From assembly GCA_964559535.1 (NCBI GenBank), contig CAZLIC010000037.1, positions 1-36,967 on the forward strand: a DNA stretch of 36,967 bases. Direction: 5' to 3'. This document shows positions 17,301-24,256 of the stretch, piece by piece; the first letter of the stretch is position 1; each line of letters starts with the position of its first letter. The notes below the pieces were generated by a model. That model had not been told where the DNA came from. It searched no databases and saw nothing but the letters and a program-made list of their open reading frames with translations. The translations under genes and the position numbers were made by a program. This DNA is from CAZLIC01 sp964559535 (lineage in GTDB: Bacteria > Pseudomonadota > Alphaproteobacteria > Rhodobacterales > Rhodobacteraceae).

Positions 17301-17699
17301 GGCGCAGAAGGCGTGGATGGTCTGGATGCGCAGGCCGCCCGGCGTGTCGATGGCTTTCGCGAACAGCGTGCGCGCGTTCGACAGCGTGCCGCCGTCCAGC
17401 GCGCCGGGTTCGCCCAGGTCCTGCAATGCCTTGCGCAGAGGTGCATCGGGCAGCATCGACCATTCGCCCAGCCGCGCGAACAGGCGGTTCTGCATCTCGG
17501 CCGCGGCGGCCTTCGTATAGGTCAGGCAAAGGATGCGGTCGGGCGGCGTGCCCTGCAGCAACAGCCGCGCCACCCGGTCGGTCAGCACGCGGGTCTTGCC
17601 GGAACCGGCGTTCGCCGTCACCCAGACCGACCGTGCCGGGTCGGCGGCGCGGGTCTGCGGGTTTCCGACAAGGGGGCGGGGGGCCGGCGCAGTGGTCAT
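14343..17699 (-). CDS. addA: Double-strand break repair helicase-nuclease AddA
   Basis: This 1118-residue protein is the ATP-driven helicase and nuclease half of AddAB, the alphaproteobacterial counterpart of RecBCD, which resects broken ends for RecA. Walker A is NAGSGKT at residues 30-36, followed by UvrD/Rep-type motifs: LTYTKAAAAEMQNRL, the DEAQD box in HILVDEAQDTSPLQW, GDRKQSIYSFQGA, and MTVHGAKGLEAPVVIL, then LLYVALTRAQSRLIV. The C-terminal PD-(D/E)XK nuclease shows GTIDRLV and DFKSNR. ATG at 17699 overlaps the addB stop as ATGA; a 54-residue upstream extension is only the shadow of addB. Together with addB it encodes a complete AddAB enzyme. Confidence 0.95.
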   Translation of the reverse strand: MTTAPAPRPLVGNPQTRAADPARSVWVTANAGSGKTRVLTDRVARLLLQGTPPDRILCLTYTKAAAAEMQNRLFARLGEWSMLPDAPLRKALQDLGEPGALDGGTLSNARTLFAKAIDTPGGLRIQTIHAFCAALLRRFPLEAGVSPRFAEMDDRSARLLRADIVAEMADRTAPQAVAALAAAWSGEDFDRLADEIAGNRPAFVMPLDAAGARALFGVPEEESDARILADTFLGGEEDLISEVVAHLATGSVTDQKHADILATLLPAGMDALQAMEGVFLYKANADPAKHFAAKVGLVPTKATQGRLGRLLAPLEALMRRVETARRRRIALQAATRTAALHGFAAAFLPAYAQAKSGRGLLDFDDLILRTADLLTDPSVAPWVLWRLDGAIDHILVDEAQDTSPLQWRVIQSLAAEFTAGQTAHTGQRTLFVVGDRKQSIYSFQGADLAAFDAQGRGFADRFDAAGSPLHGEDLLRSFRSAPAVLRLVDSVFDEGRGRGLDGPIRHEAHFDRMPGRVDLWPVEPKAADTEPPNWWDPVDLPSEEHHAARLAERIASNIKEMIAAKAPVPERRDGRIVLRPLRPGDVLILVRRRGDVFAATLRALKRAGLPVAGADRLRLGAEVAVKDILAVLSFLALPEDDLSLAAALRSPLIGWSEDALYRLAQPRKGTLWEALRTASDAPPDTMDILHDLRRQTDFLRPHDLIARLLVRHDGRRRLIARLGEEAADGIDELLAQSLAYEQAQVPSLPGFLVWLEADDVEVKRQPEAAGGHIRVMTVHGAKGLEAPVVILPDCARPRSRDSGVILRLAGDTPVWKTSREESPPAIEAALDARRAAEAAESLRLLYVALTRAQSRLIVAAAGEVGKDDAGNPAWWHLVAEGMAAAGASGAPETGMTLVSGDWSAAMEPAPPVAPRPAQALPAWIDTPAAAPALPRPLTPTDLGGAKALPGDDGWDGKAAKAWGTALHRLLELLPLHPRADWPRIAAATDAENAPALLAEAQAVLQAPDLAPLFAPGSMAEVPLTGTLSGRQMQGTIDRLVINATQVLAVDFKSNRMLPGTPGDTPEGILRQMGAYAHLLEQVFPGHAVQTAILWTRGARLMHLPCNIVRAALQRATIP

Positions 17700-20668
17700 C
17701 CCACGTCCTCCGGCTCTGGTGCATCGGTCGGGCCCCATTCGCCGAACCGGGCAAGGTGGTCGAAATCCCCCGGCCAGGCGACGTTCCGTGGCGCGCGGCG
17801 CGACGCATATCCCTTGGGTCGGTACGAAAACGCGGCAATCAGGCGGGTCAGGTCCTCCCACACAAGGTCAAGCTCGCCATCGGGGAGGGTGACAGGCACC
17901 TCGGCCGCCTTCGAACCCATGGAAATGTAGGTCAGCCCTGCAACCTCGGCCTTGCCCAGCGGCGCGAAGGCGCCGCGTTCGGCCATGGCACCCGTCAGGA
18001 AAAGCTGCTTGTCCCAAAGCCTCTGCTCTTTCTCCGATGGTGCCCCGCCAGTCTTGTAGTCGAAGATTCGCAGGCGCCCGTCAGGCAGGCGGTCGATGCG
18101 GTCGGGGCGGGCGGTCAGTTCAAGCGCGGGGGTGACAGCGATACGGCCCTTTTCCTCGAGCACCACCGTCTCGCCGCCGGATGCCGCGTCGACCGACAGG
18201 AACAGGTCCAGCGCCCGGTCCAGCCGCGCCCCCCACAGCGCGCGGGCGTCGGGCCACGGCACCTCGTTCCCAAGAACGCGCAGGGCCGTGGCGCGCAGGC
18301 GGCGGGCGGCATCCTCGGGCGTCTCGGCTGTGGGGCGTTCACGCACAAAGGTTTCCAGCGCCAGATGGATGACCGTGCCGCGCAGCCGGGCATCGGGCGC
18401 CGCGCGCAGCGGGTCCAGCTTTTCCAGCCGCAGCACGTGTCGGGCATAGACTGCATAAGGGTCGCGCAGCAGCGTCTGGATCTCGGTGACCGACAGGCGT
18501 TTGGGCCGGTCCTCCACCGGCGGCCGGGGGGCGGGGCGGCGGGCGGGGGGCACGGGGGCCGCGGGCGCCTCGGCCGCACGGGCCTGTGTCAGCCAGGCGT
18601 CGCCCCGTTCACGCATCGCCTGCAACGCCTGCGGCCCGTCGTTGCCCGGCAGGCCGGACAGCAGGTTCACCAGCCGGTTCAGCCAGCGCGACGGCACCGT
18701 TTCGGCCTCGGCATCCCGCCGCGCGCGGGTCATCACCACGGCGGGGGCGGCAGCGGCAATCTGCCAGTCATGCGCTTCAAGCCCGATGTCGCGTTCGGGC
18801 AAGAGCAGCCCCGCTTCGGCCCGCATTGCCCGGTTCAGCCAGGGGTCGGGGCCGGGGCGGGCGGGCCAGACCCCTTCGTTCAGCCCGCCAAGGATGGCGA
18901 GTTCCGCCCCATGCGACCGCGCCTCGCGCGTGCCGAGAATCAGGATATCCGGGTGTGCCGCTTCGGGTTCGCGCACCTGACCTTCGGACAGCAGCGTGGC
19001 CAGCAACCGGCGATAGTCGGCGGAGGACATAGGACGGGCGGCATTTGCATGGCGGGAAAGGTCTTCGATCAGGGCAAGTGTCTTCTCGCCCGCCTCCTCG
19101 TCCCACAGCCCGCCCGTGCCACTGGCCCCCGGCCCGGCCGCCAGCCGTTCGGCAAGGGCGCGGTGGCGGGTGATGTGCGTGGCCAGATCGGCCGACCCAG
19201 GGGGCGGCAGGAATGCCAGCGTGTCGGCCAGCCACGCGGCCCACTGCACCTCGTACCGCGCGGTGGGGGGCGCCCCCCCTCCCTCCCCCACAAGGGGGGA
19301 GGGTGGCACCCGGTCCAGCCCGCCCGCCCATTCCCGCAGCGTTGCGGCGTCGGGCCACGGCGGGCCATGGCGGCGCAGGTGCAGTTCCAGCCGGTGCGCG
19401 GCCAGAAGGTTGCCCCCGCGGTCGGCGCCCGAGGCCATCAGCGGATGGGTCAAGAGCGCCACCAGCGCCTCGGACGTCACCCGATCAGCCAGCATGGCGG
19501 CCACCATCAGCAGGAACCGCCCCGGTGCCGACTGGTTCAGCGGCCGCCCGGCGCTGTCGTCGGGGCGCAGGCGCCAGCGGTCCAGCGCCGCAGTCACCTG
19601 CCGCGCCAGCCCGCGGTCGGGGGTGATCAGCACCGCGCGGCGCCCGTCGGCCACCGCTTGCCGCAGGATCAGCGCCACCGCCTGCGCCTCGTCCCGCGGG
19701 CTGGCAGCCTCGAGCAGCGTCAGTCTTTCGGTCGCCATCGGCAGGGGCGGCAGGGCGGGGCCCTCGGTCAGCCAGCGGTCGGTCACCGGGGCAGGGCGCA
19801 GGGCCAGCGACACCAGCTTGTTGCGCGCAGGGTCGGGCGCTGCCGCGCCGGGCCAGTTGCGCACCGCAGCCACCGGCAGGCCAAGGCGGCGCAGCAGGCG
19901 GGCGTGGCGGTACTGCGGATGGTCCTCGGGGCCTTCGTCGGCCAGCCCGTCCCACAGGTCGGCCGTCAGGTGCAGGTCGAACCCCGGCAGGACAACGGCC
20001 CCCTGCGGCAGCCGCGCCACCGCTGCCATCAGCCCGGGCGTCGCCCCGCGTGAGCCGGTGGACCCGGCCACGATCACCGGATCGGCGGGCGGCGATTGCG
20101 CCCACCGCTCGGCCAGCGCCGCCACGGCCAGCCGCTGCCGCGCGCCGGGATCGGGGCGGTCGGGGTCGGTCAGCAACGGCGCCACTGCCGCAAGGATCGC
20201 CTGCGTCCGCTGCCAGTGCGCCGCGTGCCCGCCTGCATCCAGCGCGGCGATGCGGGCGGGTGTCGCGCCTTCGGCCTGCATCTCGTCCAGCAGGCGGGTC
20301 AGGCTGTCGGCCAGATCGAACACCGCATCGCGCGGGGCAAGGTCGGGCATCCGCCGGGCCAGATCGGCCAGCAACGCGGCAATCTCCAGGCGGCGGCGCA
20401 AGGGGGGTGTCGCAGGCGGCAGGGCGGGCAGGGTGTCGACGGCAAGGTCATCGATCAGCCGGATGCGAGGAAATAGAGCCGGGCCCATTGCAGACCACGC
20501 ACCGGCGATCTGTTCACCCATTCGCCGGGTGGGGACCAGTATCGTCGTGCGGGCGGCAGCCTCGGGCGCAAGGCGGTTGCGCAGATGGGCCGCCACTGCC
20601 ACGACAAAGTCCGCACCGGGCGGCACGGCATAGACGCGGGGGCCGTCATCGGGGAACAGGTCAGCCAT
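17696..20668 (-). CDS. addB: Double-strand break repair protein AddB
   Basis: This 990-residue protein is the second nuclease/helicase-like subunit of AddAB. Near the N-terminus it has the inactive-helicase pattern (TTILVPTRRMGEQI, then LFPRIRLIDDLA), without a canonical Walker A. The C-terminal nuclease shows LRGTVIHLALETFV, then RPDRIDRLPDGRLRIFDYKTGG, containing the Asp and the DYK catalytic residues. ATG at 20668 overlaps the murU stop by 8 bases. An odd feature is a Gly/Pro-rich PPSPLVGEGGGAPP segment at about residues 455-470, encoded by a palindromic DNA repeat (19265-19303) like intergenic copies in this window. It keeps the frame and so looks tolerated. Confidence 0.93.
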   Translation of the reverse strand: MADLFPDDGPRVYAVPPGADFVVAVAAHLRNRLAPEAAARTTILVPTRRMGEQIAGAWSAMGPALFPRIRLIDDLAVDTLPALPPATPPLRRRLEIAALLADLARRMPDLAPRDAVFDLADSLTRLLDEMQAEGATPARIAALDAGGHAAHWQRTQAILAAVAPLLTDPDRPDPGARQRLAVAALAERWAQSPPADPVIVAGSTGSRGATPGLMAAVARLPQGAVVLPGFDLHLTADLWDGLADEGPEDHPQYRHARLLRRLGLPVAAVRNWPGAAAPDPARNKLVSLALRPAPVTDRWLTEGPALPPLPMATERLTLLEAASPRDEAQAVALILRQAVADGRRAVLITPDRGLARQVTAALDRWRLRPDDSAGRPLNQSAPGRFLLMVAAMLADRVTSEALVALLTHPLMASGADRGGNLLAAHRLELHLRRHGPPWPDAATLREWAGGLDRVPPSPLVGEGGGAPPTARYEVQWAAWLADTLAFLPPPGSADLATHITRHRALAERLAAGPGASGTGGLWDEEAGEKTLALIEDLSRHANAARPMSSADYRRLLATLLSEGQVREPEAAHPDILILGTREARSHGAELAILGGLNEGVWPARPGPDPWLNRAMRAEAGLLLPERDIGLEAHDWQIAAAAPAVVMTRARRDAEAETVPSRWLNRLVNLLSGLPGNDGPQALQAMRERGDAWLTQARAAEAPAAPVPPARRPAPRPPVEDRPKRLSVTEIQTLLRDPYAVYARHVLRLEKLDPLRAAPDARLRGTVIHLALETFVRERPTAETPEDAARRLRATALRVLGNEVPWPDARALWGARLDRALDLFLSVDAASGGETVVLEEKGRIAVTPALELTARPDRIDRLPDGRLRIFDYKTGGAPSEKEQRLWDKQLFLTGAMAERGAFAPLGKAEVAGLTYISMGSKAAEVPVTLPDGELDLVWEDLTRLIAAFSYRPKGYASRRAPRNVAWPGDFDHLARFGEWGPTDAPEPEDVG
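19265..19303. repeat. Palindromic repeat element inside the addB coding frame
   Basis: A 14-bp palindrome GGGGGGCGCCCCCC (19265-19278) adjoins a hairpin with nine-base arms, CCCTCCCCC (19281-19289) and GGGGGAGGG (19295-19303), and an ACAAG loop. The hairpin core is the reverse complement of the CCCGCTTGTG-type repeats at 342-375 and near 10681. Here it is translated in frame as PPSPLVGEGGGAPP. Confidence 0.6.
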
Positions 20669-21338
20669 GCAGCATCGCCTCGGCCAGCGCGATGCCGTCG
20701 GGGTGGCCCACGTCGCACCACCCGCCCTGATGCTCCACGCCGAAGGCGCGGCCCTGCGCAATGGCCGCATCCCACAGCCGGTTCAGCGAGAACACCCTGT
20801 CGGGAATGGCGGAAAGCCCTGCAGGATCAACGATCTGCGCGCCAAGATAGACATGTCCTGCACGCCCCGCCGCACGTTCGATGCGACCGTCGGGTGCCAG
20901 CACGAAGTCGGACCGGCCATCATGCCCGTTTGCCTGCCCGGCGGGCAGCAGCAGCAGCAGGCAATCCATCCGCGCGGGCTCCCATGCGGCGGCGAGTTCC
21001 CGCAGGGGGTTCGCGCCGGTCCAGACGGCATCGGAGTTCAGCGTGAAGACGGGGCCTTGACCCAGCAGCGGCAGGGCGTGGCGCAGGCCGCCGCCGGTAT
21101 CGAGGATGACATCGCGCTCCCACGACAACGCCACGTCCCGGTCCTCCAGATGGCTGGCCAACATCTTGCCCTTGTAGTGCAGGTTCACCACCACCTTCGG
21201 GATACCATCGGTCAGCGCCAGCGCGTGGTCGATCAGCGGCCTGCCTGCCACCGGGATCAGCGGCTTGGGCATCGTGGCGGTCAGCGGGGCCATGCGGGTG
21301 CCAAAGCCCGCGGCAAAGATCATCACGGCGTCCGGCAT
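20661..21338 (-). CDS. murU: N-acetylmuramate 1-phosphate uridylyltransferase (MurU-like)
   Basis: This 225-residue sugar-phosphate nucleotidyltransferase has the nucleotide-binding signature AAGFGTRMAPLTATMPKPLIPVAGRPLI at the N-terminus. It is followed by LDTGGGLRHALPLLG and VFTLNSDAVW, which suit substrate and metal binding, and it ends with WCDVGHPDGIALAEAM. In the recycling pathway that bypasses MurA/fosfomycin, MurU makes UDP-MurNAc from MurNAc-1-phosphate supplied by AmgK. Its 5' end overlaps the amgK end by 16 bases, which strongly supports that pathway role over a generic NTP-transferase. Its stop overlaps the addB start by 8 bases. Confidence 0.88.
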   Translation of the reverse strand: MPDAVMIFAAGFGTRMAPLTATMPKPLIPVAGRPLIDHALALTDGIPKVVVNLHYKGKMLASHLEDRDVALSWERDVILDTGGGLRHALPLLGQGPVFTLNSDAVWTGANPLRELAAAWEPARMDCLLLLLPAGQANGHDGRSDFVLAPDGRIERAAGRAGHVYLGAQIVDPAGLSAIPDRVFSLNRLWDAAIAQGRAFGVEHQGGWCDVGHPDGIALAEAMLHG

Positions 21339-22318
21339 GTGGCGATCCGGGTCAGGACTTCGGGGGTGGGGGCAGGAAGACAGGAAAGCGCGGCCGCCAG
21401 ACCGGCCAGAGCGGGGTGGGCAAGGTTCGCCTGCAACTGCGCCCAGACGCGGGGCAGCAGTGGCAGGTAATGTGTCTTGCCTTGCGCCACGGCCAGCCGG
21501 GCAAAGACGCCGATGATCCGCAGCGCGCGCTGCACGCCCAGCACGGCAAAGGCCGCCTCGGGCGTGGCCATCCCCGTGGCATCGGCATAGCGGCGCTTCA
21601 TCGCCGTGGCGGTCTCGGGCGTCACGTCGCGGCGGGCGTCCTGTACCAGCGAAATCAGGTCGTATCCCCGCTGCCCCATCTGGGCGAGCTGGAAGTCCAG
21701 CAGCCCCGCCCTTGCAAGCCCTTGCCGGTCGGGCAGCCAGATCAGGTTCTGCGCATGGAAATCGCGCAGGATCAGCACGCGGGGGCCGTCGGCATGGACA
21801 AGCAGGGCGTCGGTCAGGTGGCCGCCGAAGGCTGTGGGATCAAGGGTTTGGCCGGTGGCCGCGGGGGCGTAGGCCTGGAACGCCAGCGACGCGGCTTGCG
21901 CCCAGTCCTGCGCCGTCAGGTCGGGCAGGCTAGGGGGCGCCGGGTGTGCGGCGATGTGGGCAAGCGTGTCGGTTGCCACTTCGTACAAGGGGCGTTCCTG
22001 CGCCGGGTCGGCGGCGATCACGCGGTCATAGACGGCGTCGCCCAGGTCCTCGATCAGCAGGATCCCCGCGGTCAGGTCGGCGGCAAAGATGCGCGGCGGG
22101 GAAAGGCCAAGGGAGGCCAGGTGACTCGCGATGCTGGCAAAGGCCACCGGGCTGTCGGCGATGCCGGGCGGATTGTCCATCAGGATGGCGCGGTCGCCGC
22201 CGCAGGCAAGGCGCCAGTAGCGGCGGGCCGAGGCATCGCCCGCCAGCGGGGTTCGGGTAGCCACGGCCCAGCCCCGGGCGGCCACGAAGGCGTCGAGTTC
22301 CGCCATCCGGTCAGGCAT
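21323..22318 (-). CDS. amgK: Anomeric MurNAc/GlcNAc kinase (AmgK-like phosphotransferase)
   Basis: This 331-residue aminoglycoside-phosphotransferase-fold kinase phosphorylates the anomeric carbon of MurNAc released from the cell wall. The N-lobe has LAGDASARRYWRL and ILMDNPPG. The catalytic loop is LILRDFHAQNLIW, with the Asp and Asn present but Leu where many relatives have His, and the metal-binding LLDFQLAQMGQRGYDLISL follows. ATG at 22318 overlaps the tsaE end by 8 bases, and its own end overlaps murU. The pairing with murU is what distinguishes it from other phosphotransferases. Confidence 0.87.
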   Translation of the reverse strand: MPDRMAELDAFVAARGWAVATRTPLAGDASARRYWRLACGGDRAILMDNPPGIADSPVAFASIASHLASLGLSPPRIFAADLTAGILLIEDLGDAVYDRVIAADPAQERPLYEVATDTLAHIAAHPAPPSLPDLTAQDWAQAASLAFQAYAPAATGQTLDPTAFGGHLTDALLVHADGPRVLILRDFHAQNLIWLPDRQGLARAGLLDFQLAQMGQRGYDLISLVQDARRDVTPETATAMKRRYADATGMATPEAAFAVLGVQRALRIIGVFARLAVAQGKTHYLPLLPRVWAQLQANLAHPALAGLAAALSCLPAPTPEVLTRIATCRTP

Positions 22319-22769
22319 GGGCCACCTGCGCGAGCGCCTGCGCCAGCCCGACGCGGCCACCGGATATTGTGGCAATCCGCCCGCCCCCCGCAGCCTGCAG
22401 CGCAATGTGCAGGGCATCGGGCGGGGCAAGATCGCCCAGACGGTCGGGCCATTCGACCAGCACGATGGCGCGGCCCATGGCATCGGCCAGCCCCAGTTCC
22501 AGCGCTTCGTCGGGGTGGGTCAGGCGGTAAAGGTCGGCATGCCACAGTTCTGTGTCGGCGGTCTGGTAGGTCTGCACCAGCGTGAAGGTGGGCGAGGGGA
22601 TATCCTGTTCGCCCGTCAAGGTGCGGATCACTGCGCGGGCAAGGTGGGTTTTCCCTGCGCCGATGGCCCCCTGCAGCAACACCGTATCACCCGCGCGCAG
22701 AAGCCCGGCCAGCGCCCGGCCCAGCGCGGTGGTGGCGGCTTCGTCGGGTAGGGGCAGGGTCAGGGCCAT
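22311..22769 (-). CDS. tsaE: tRNA threonylcarbamoyladenosine biosynthesis ATPase TsaE
   Basis: This 152-residue cytoplasmic ATPase helps TsaB/TsaD make the t6A37 modification of tRNAs that read ANN codons. Walker A is GAIGAGKT at residues 34-41, then PSPTFTLVQTY (switch-like) and LWHADLYRL, and the Walker B-like IVLVEWPDRLG near 105. It opens a tightly overlapping run, tsaE-amgK-murU-addB-addA. A weak TTGCGC...CCATCC promoter with a 17-base spacer can be drawn in the 48-bp gap upstream, just beyond the disrupted gene. Confidence 0.95.
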   Translation of the reverse strand: MALTLPLPDEAATTALGRALAGLLRAGDTVLLQGAIGAGKTHLARAVIRTLTGEQDIPSPTFTLVQTYQTADTELWHADLYRLTHPDEALELGLADAMGRAIVLVEWPDRLGDLAPPDALHIALQAAGGGRIATISGGRVGLAQALAQVAHA

Positions 22770-22817
22770 GGGGCGCAGGATGGCGGCGTGTCACCGCAAA
22801 GCGCAAGAGGGGTCGCA

Positions 22818-23639
22818 CTACGACAAGCCAGGCGACGGGGCCATACCAAGGCTACGCAGTACGGACATGAGCGCGAATACACGCTCGGGGTCTTTCGGGA
22901 CAACCTCCCGCAAATTCTGCAGCGCCCGAAGGTTCTTTGCGGAAAAGGCGCTGTTGCCCTGGGTTTCGGCAATGCGCTGCAATGCAAGCAAGGCCCAGTA
23001 TTGGACGAACCCTTGGTGAGGGTTTGCGGCGACGGCTAGCACCGGTCCCGGCATTGCTGCGACGGAATTTGCTACGGCCCAAGCGCAGCACGCGAGTTTC
23101 AAGCCGATACTGTCCTCCAAGGCCAGCCTTTCATACAATGCGTGGTCTGTGCTGCCCCTACAGGCATCGACCATTTCGCGAACTATTCCCGTCAGAGCCG
23201 CGGTACGAGACGGGCTGAAGGTCTGGTTGCTTCGTCCATTGTTGTAGGCCTCGGCCAAAGTCCCCAAGCGCTGTTCCAACGGCACAGTGGGGTCTTCCGA
23301 TCCCATCGCCCCTGCAGACGCCGCGCGAATTTCGCGCGGCGTCATGGCTAGCTGGACAAGCTGGTTTTGCCCCCTTACCGCCGCTTCGGCCTTGGCCTCG
23401 GCATCCTTCACCTCATCGTGCAGCGCCGCAAGCTTGGCCTCGACTCCGCCCGGCAGCTTCACCTCGGTGACAAAGAACCCCAGTCATGGCAATGAGGCGA
23501 GCGCTATCGGCACATAGTCCAGAGCATCGTCGAACCATGTGGGGTGGACGGCACGGGCGACCACCACCAAAAGGCAAACGAGCGAAAAGAAGATACGAAG
23601 CTCGACGTATCGGATCCTTGGTCGTGCTGGTTCGGACAT
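22818..23639 (-). pseudogene. Membrane-anchored hypothetical protein gene interrupted by an in-frame TGA
   Basis: One reading frame runs from ATG 23639 to the TAG at 22818-22820 (272 codons) and is broken only by TGA at 23484-23486 (codon 52). Part 1 encodes a short cytoplasmic start, a membrane helix at about residues 12-30 and the beginning of a second helix ending YVPIALASLP. After the TGA the frame continues LGFFVTEVKLPGGVEAKL, an acidic/alanine-rich coiled-coil-like stretch, and a soluble domain. Restoring Trp (TGG) gives a smooth second helix, LASLPWLGFFV. I recall uncharacterised membrane proteins with PWL...FPGG after their second helix. GC content is visibly lower than in the flanks, suggesting acquisition. 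Restart at GTG 23462 has a poor ribosome site. Alternatives are read-through or a sequencing error. No function can be assigned. Confidence 0.75.
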
Positions 23640-23647
23640 GGACGGCC

Positions 23648-23667
23648 CCCTGCGGTTCGCCGCAGGG
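23648..23667 (-). terminator. Hairpin between tlpA-like gene and the disrupted gene
   Basis: CCCTGCGG-TTCG-CCGCAGGG (plus-strand reading) is a perfect eight-pair stem with a four-base loop, 31 bases after the thioredoxin-like gene stop. It could terminate that transcript, but lacks a T tract. Its 3' arm on the minus strand also contains the only purine-rich stretch (AGGGGG) usable as the ribosome site for ATG 23639, so the same hairpin could mask that site. Confidence 0.5.
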
Positions 23668-23698
23668 TTGCAGCCCGGCGTGCCTGACGCAACGGAAA

Positions 23699-24256
23699 TC
23701 AGGGCGCCTGCAGGGCCGTCATCACGGCGCGGGCCTCGGGGCTGTCCCACACGGCATCGCCGATCAGGCGGGCGACTTCCTGGCCTTCCGGGTTCAGGAT
23801 CACCGTCACCGGCAGGCCGAGAATGCCCATGCCGCGGCCCAGGTCCCCTTTCGGATCGCGCAGGGCGGGAAGGTTCGCAATTCCCGTCTCTTCCCAGAAG
23901 CGGGTGATGGCGGCGGGCGGGTTGCGGCCCGTGGCGATGGCGACGACGGCCATGCCGCCATCGCCGGCAAGCCGGTCGAGTGTGGGCATCTCCACGCGGC
24001 AGGGCGCGCACCAGGTGGCCCAGAAGTTTACCACCACCCATTTGCCGCGCCATTCGGCAAGGCTGCGGGGCTGGTCGTCCAGCGTCAGCAGCTCGGCCTC
24101 GGGCACCGCCTGCGGTGTGTCGTGGAACACGAGTTTCCGCATGTCGCCGGTCTGGGCCGCGGCCTTGGCGGCGGCCATGTCGGCCATGGCCGGGTTTGCG
24201 AAGGGGACGGTGGCGGTATAAAGCGCGATCACCGCCATCACGAAAGCTGCACGCAT
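23699..24256 (-). CDS. TlpA-family periplasmic thiol-disulfide oxidoreductase
   Basis: This 185-residue protein has an N-terminal signal or anchor helix (about residues 3-25, AAFVMAVIALYTATVPFANPAMA) and a thioredoxin-like domain with WCAPC at Cys83/Cys86 in VVNFWATWCAPCRVEMP. LGLPVTVILNPEG carries the cis-proline. Such proteins reduce disulfides in the periplasm, often for cytochrome c or oxidase maturation. ATG at 24256 is chosen because it follows directly from the signal sequence; it overlaps the divergent argH start by two bases. The partner proteins are not identifiable here. Confidence 0.9.
   Translation of the reverse strand: MRAAFVMAVIALYTATVPFANPAMADMAAAKAAAQTGDMRKLVFHDTPQAVPEAELLTLDDQPRSLAEWRGKWVVVNFWATWCAPCRVEMPTLDRLAGDGGMAVVAIATGRNPPAAITRFWEETGIANLPALRDPKGDLGRGMGILGLPVTVILNPEGQEVARLIGDAVWDSPEARAVMTALQAP

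Noticed and set aside
17700..17861. Longer addA start adding 54 residues
   Set aside because: The extension is an out-of-frame reading of the addB 3' end; ATG 17699 overlaps the addB stop and begins just before the Walker A region.
17426..20053. 875-codon plus-strand frame opposite addB
   Set aside because: Composition is rich in Arg, Pro, Gly and His, as expected for the antisense of GC-rich coding DNA, and addB has clear conserved motifs.
23484..23486. TGA decoded as selenocysteine
   Set aside because: No selenocysteine-type active site or suitable stem-loop is evident; Trp fits the membrane helix, making a TGG to TGA change more likely.
22818..23640. Small mobile element or prophage remnant
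   Set aside because: Lower GC suggests acquisition, but there is no integrase, transposase, terminal repeat or attachment-site duplication.
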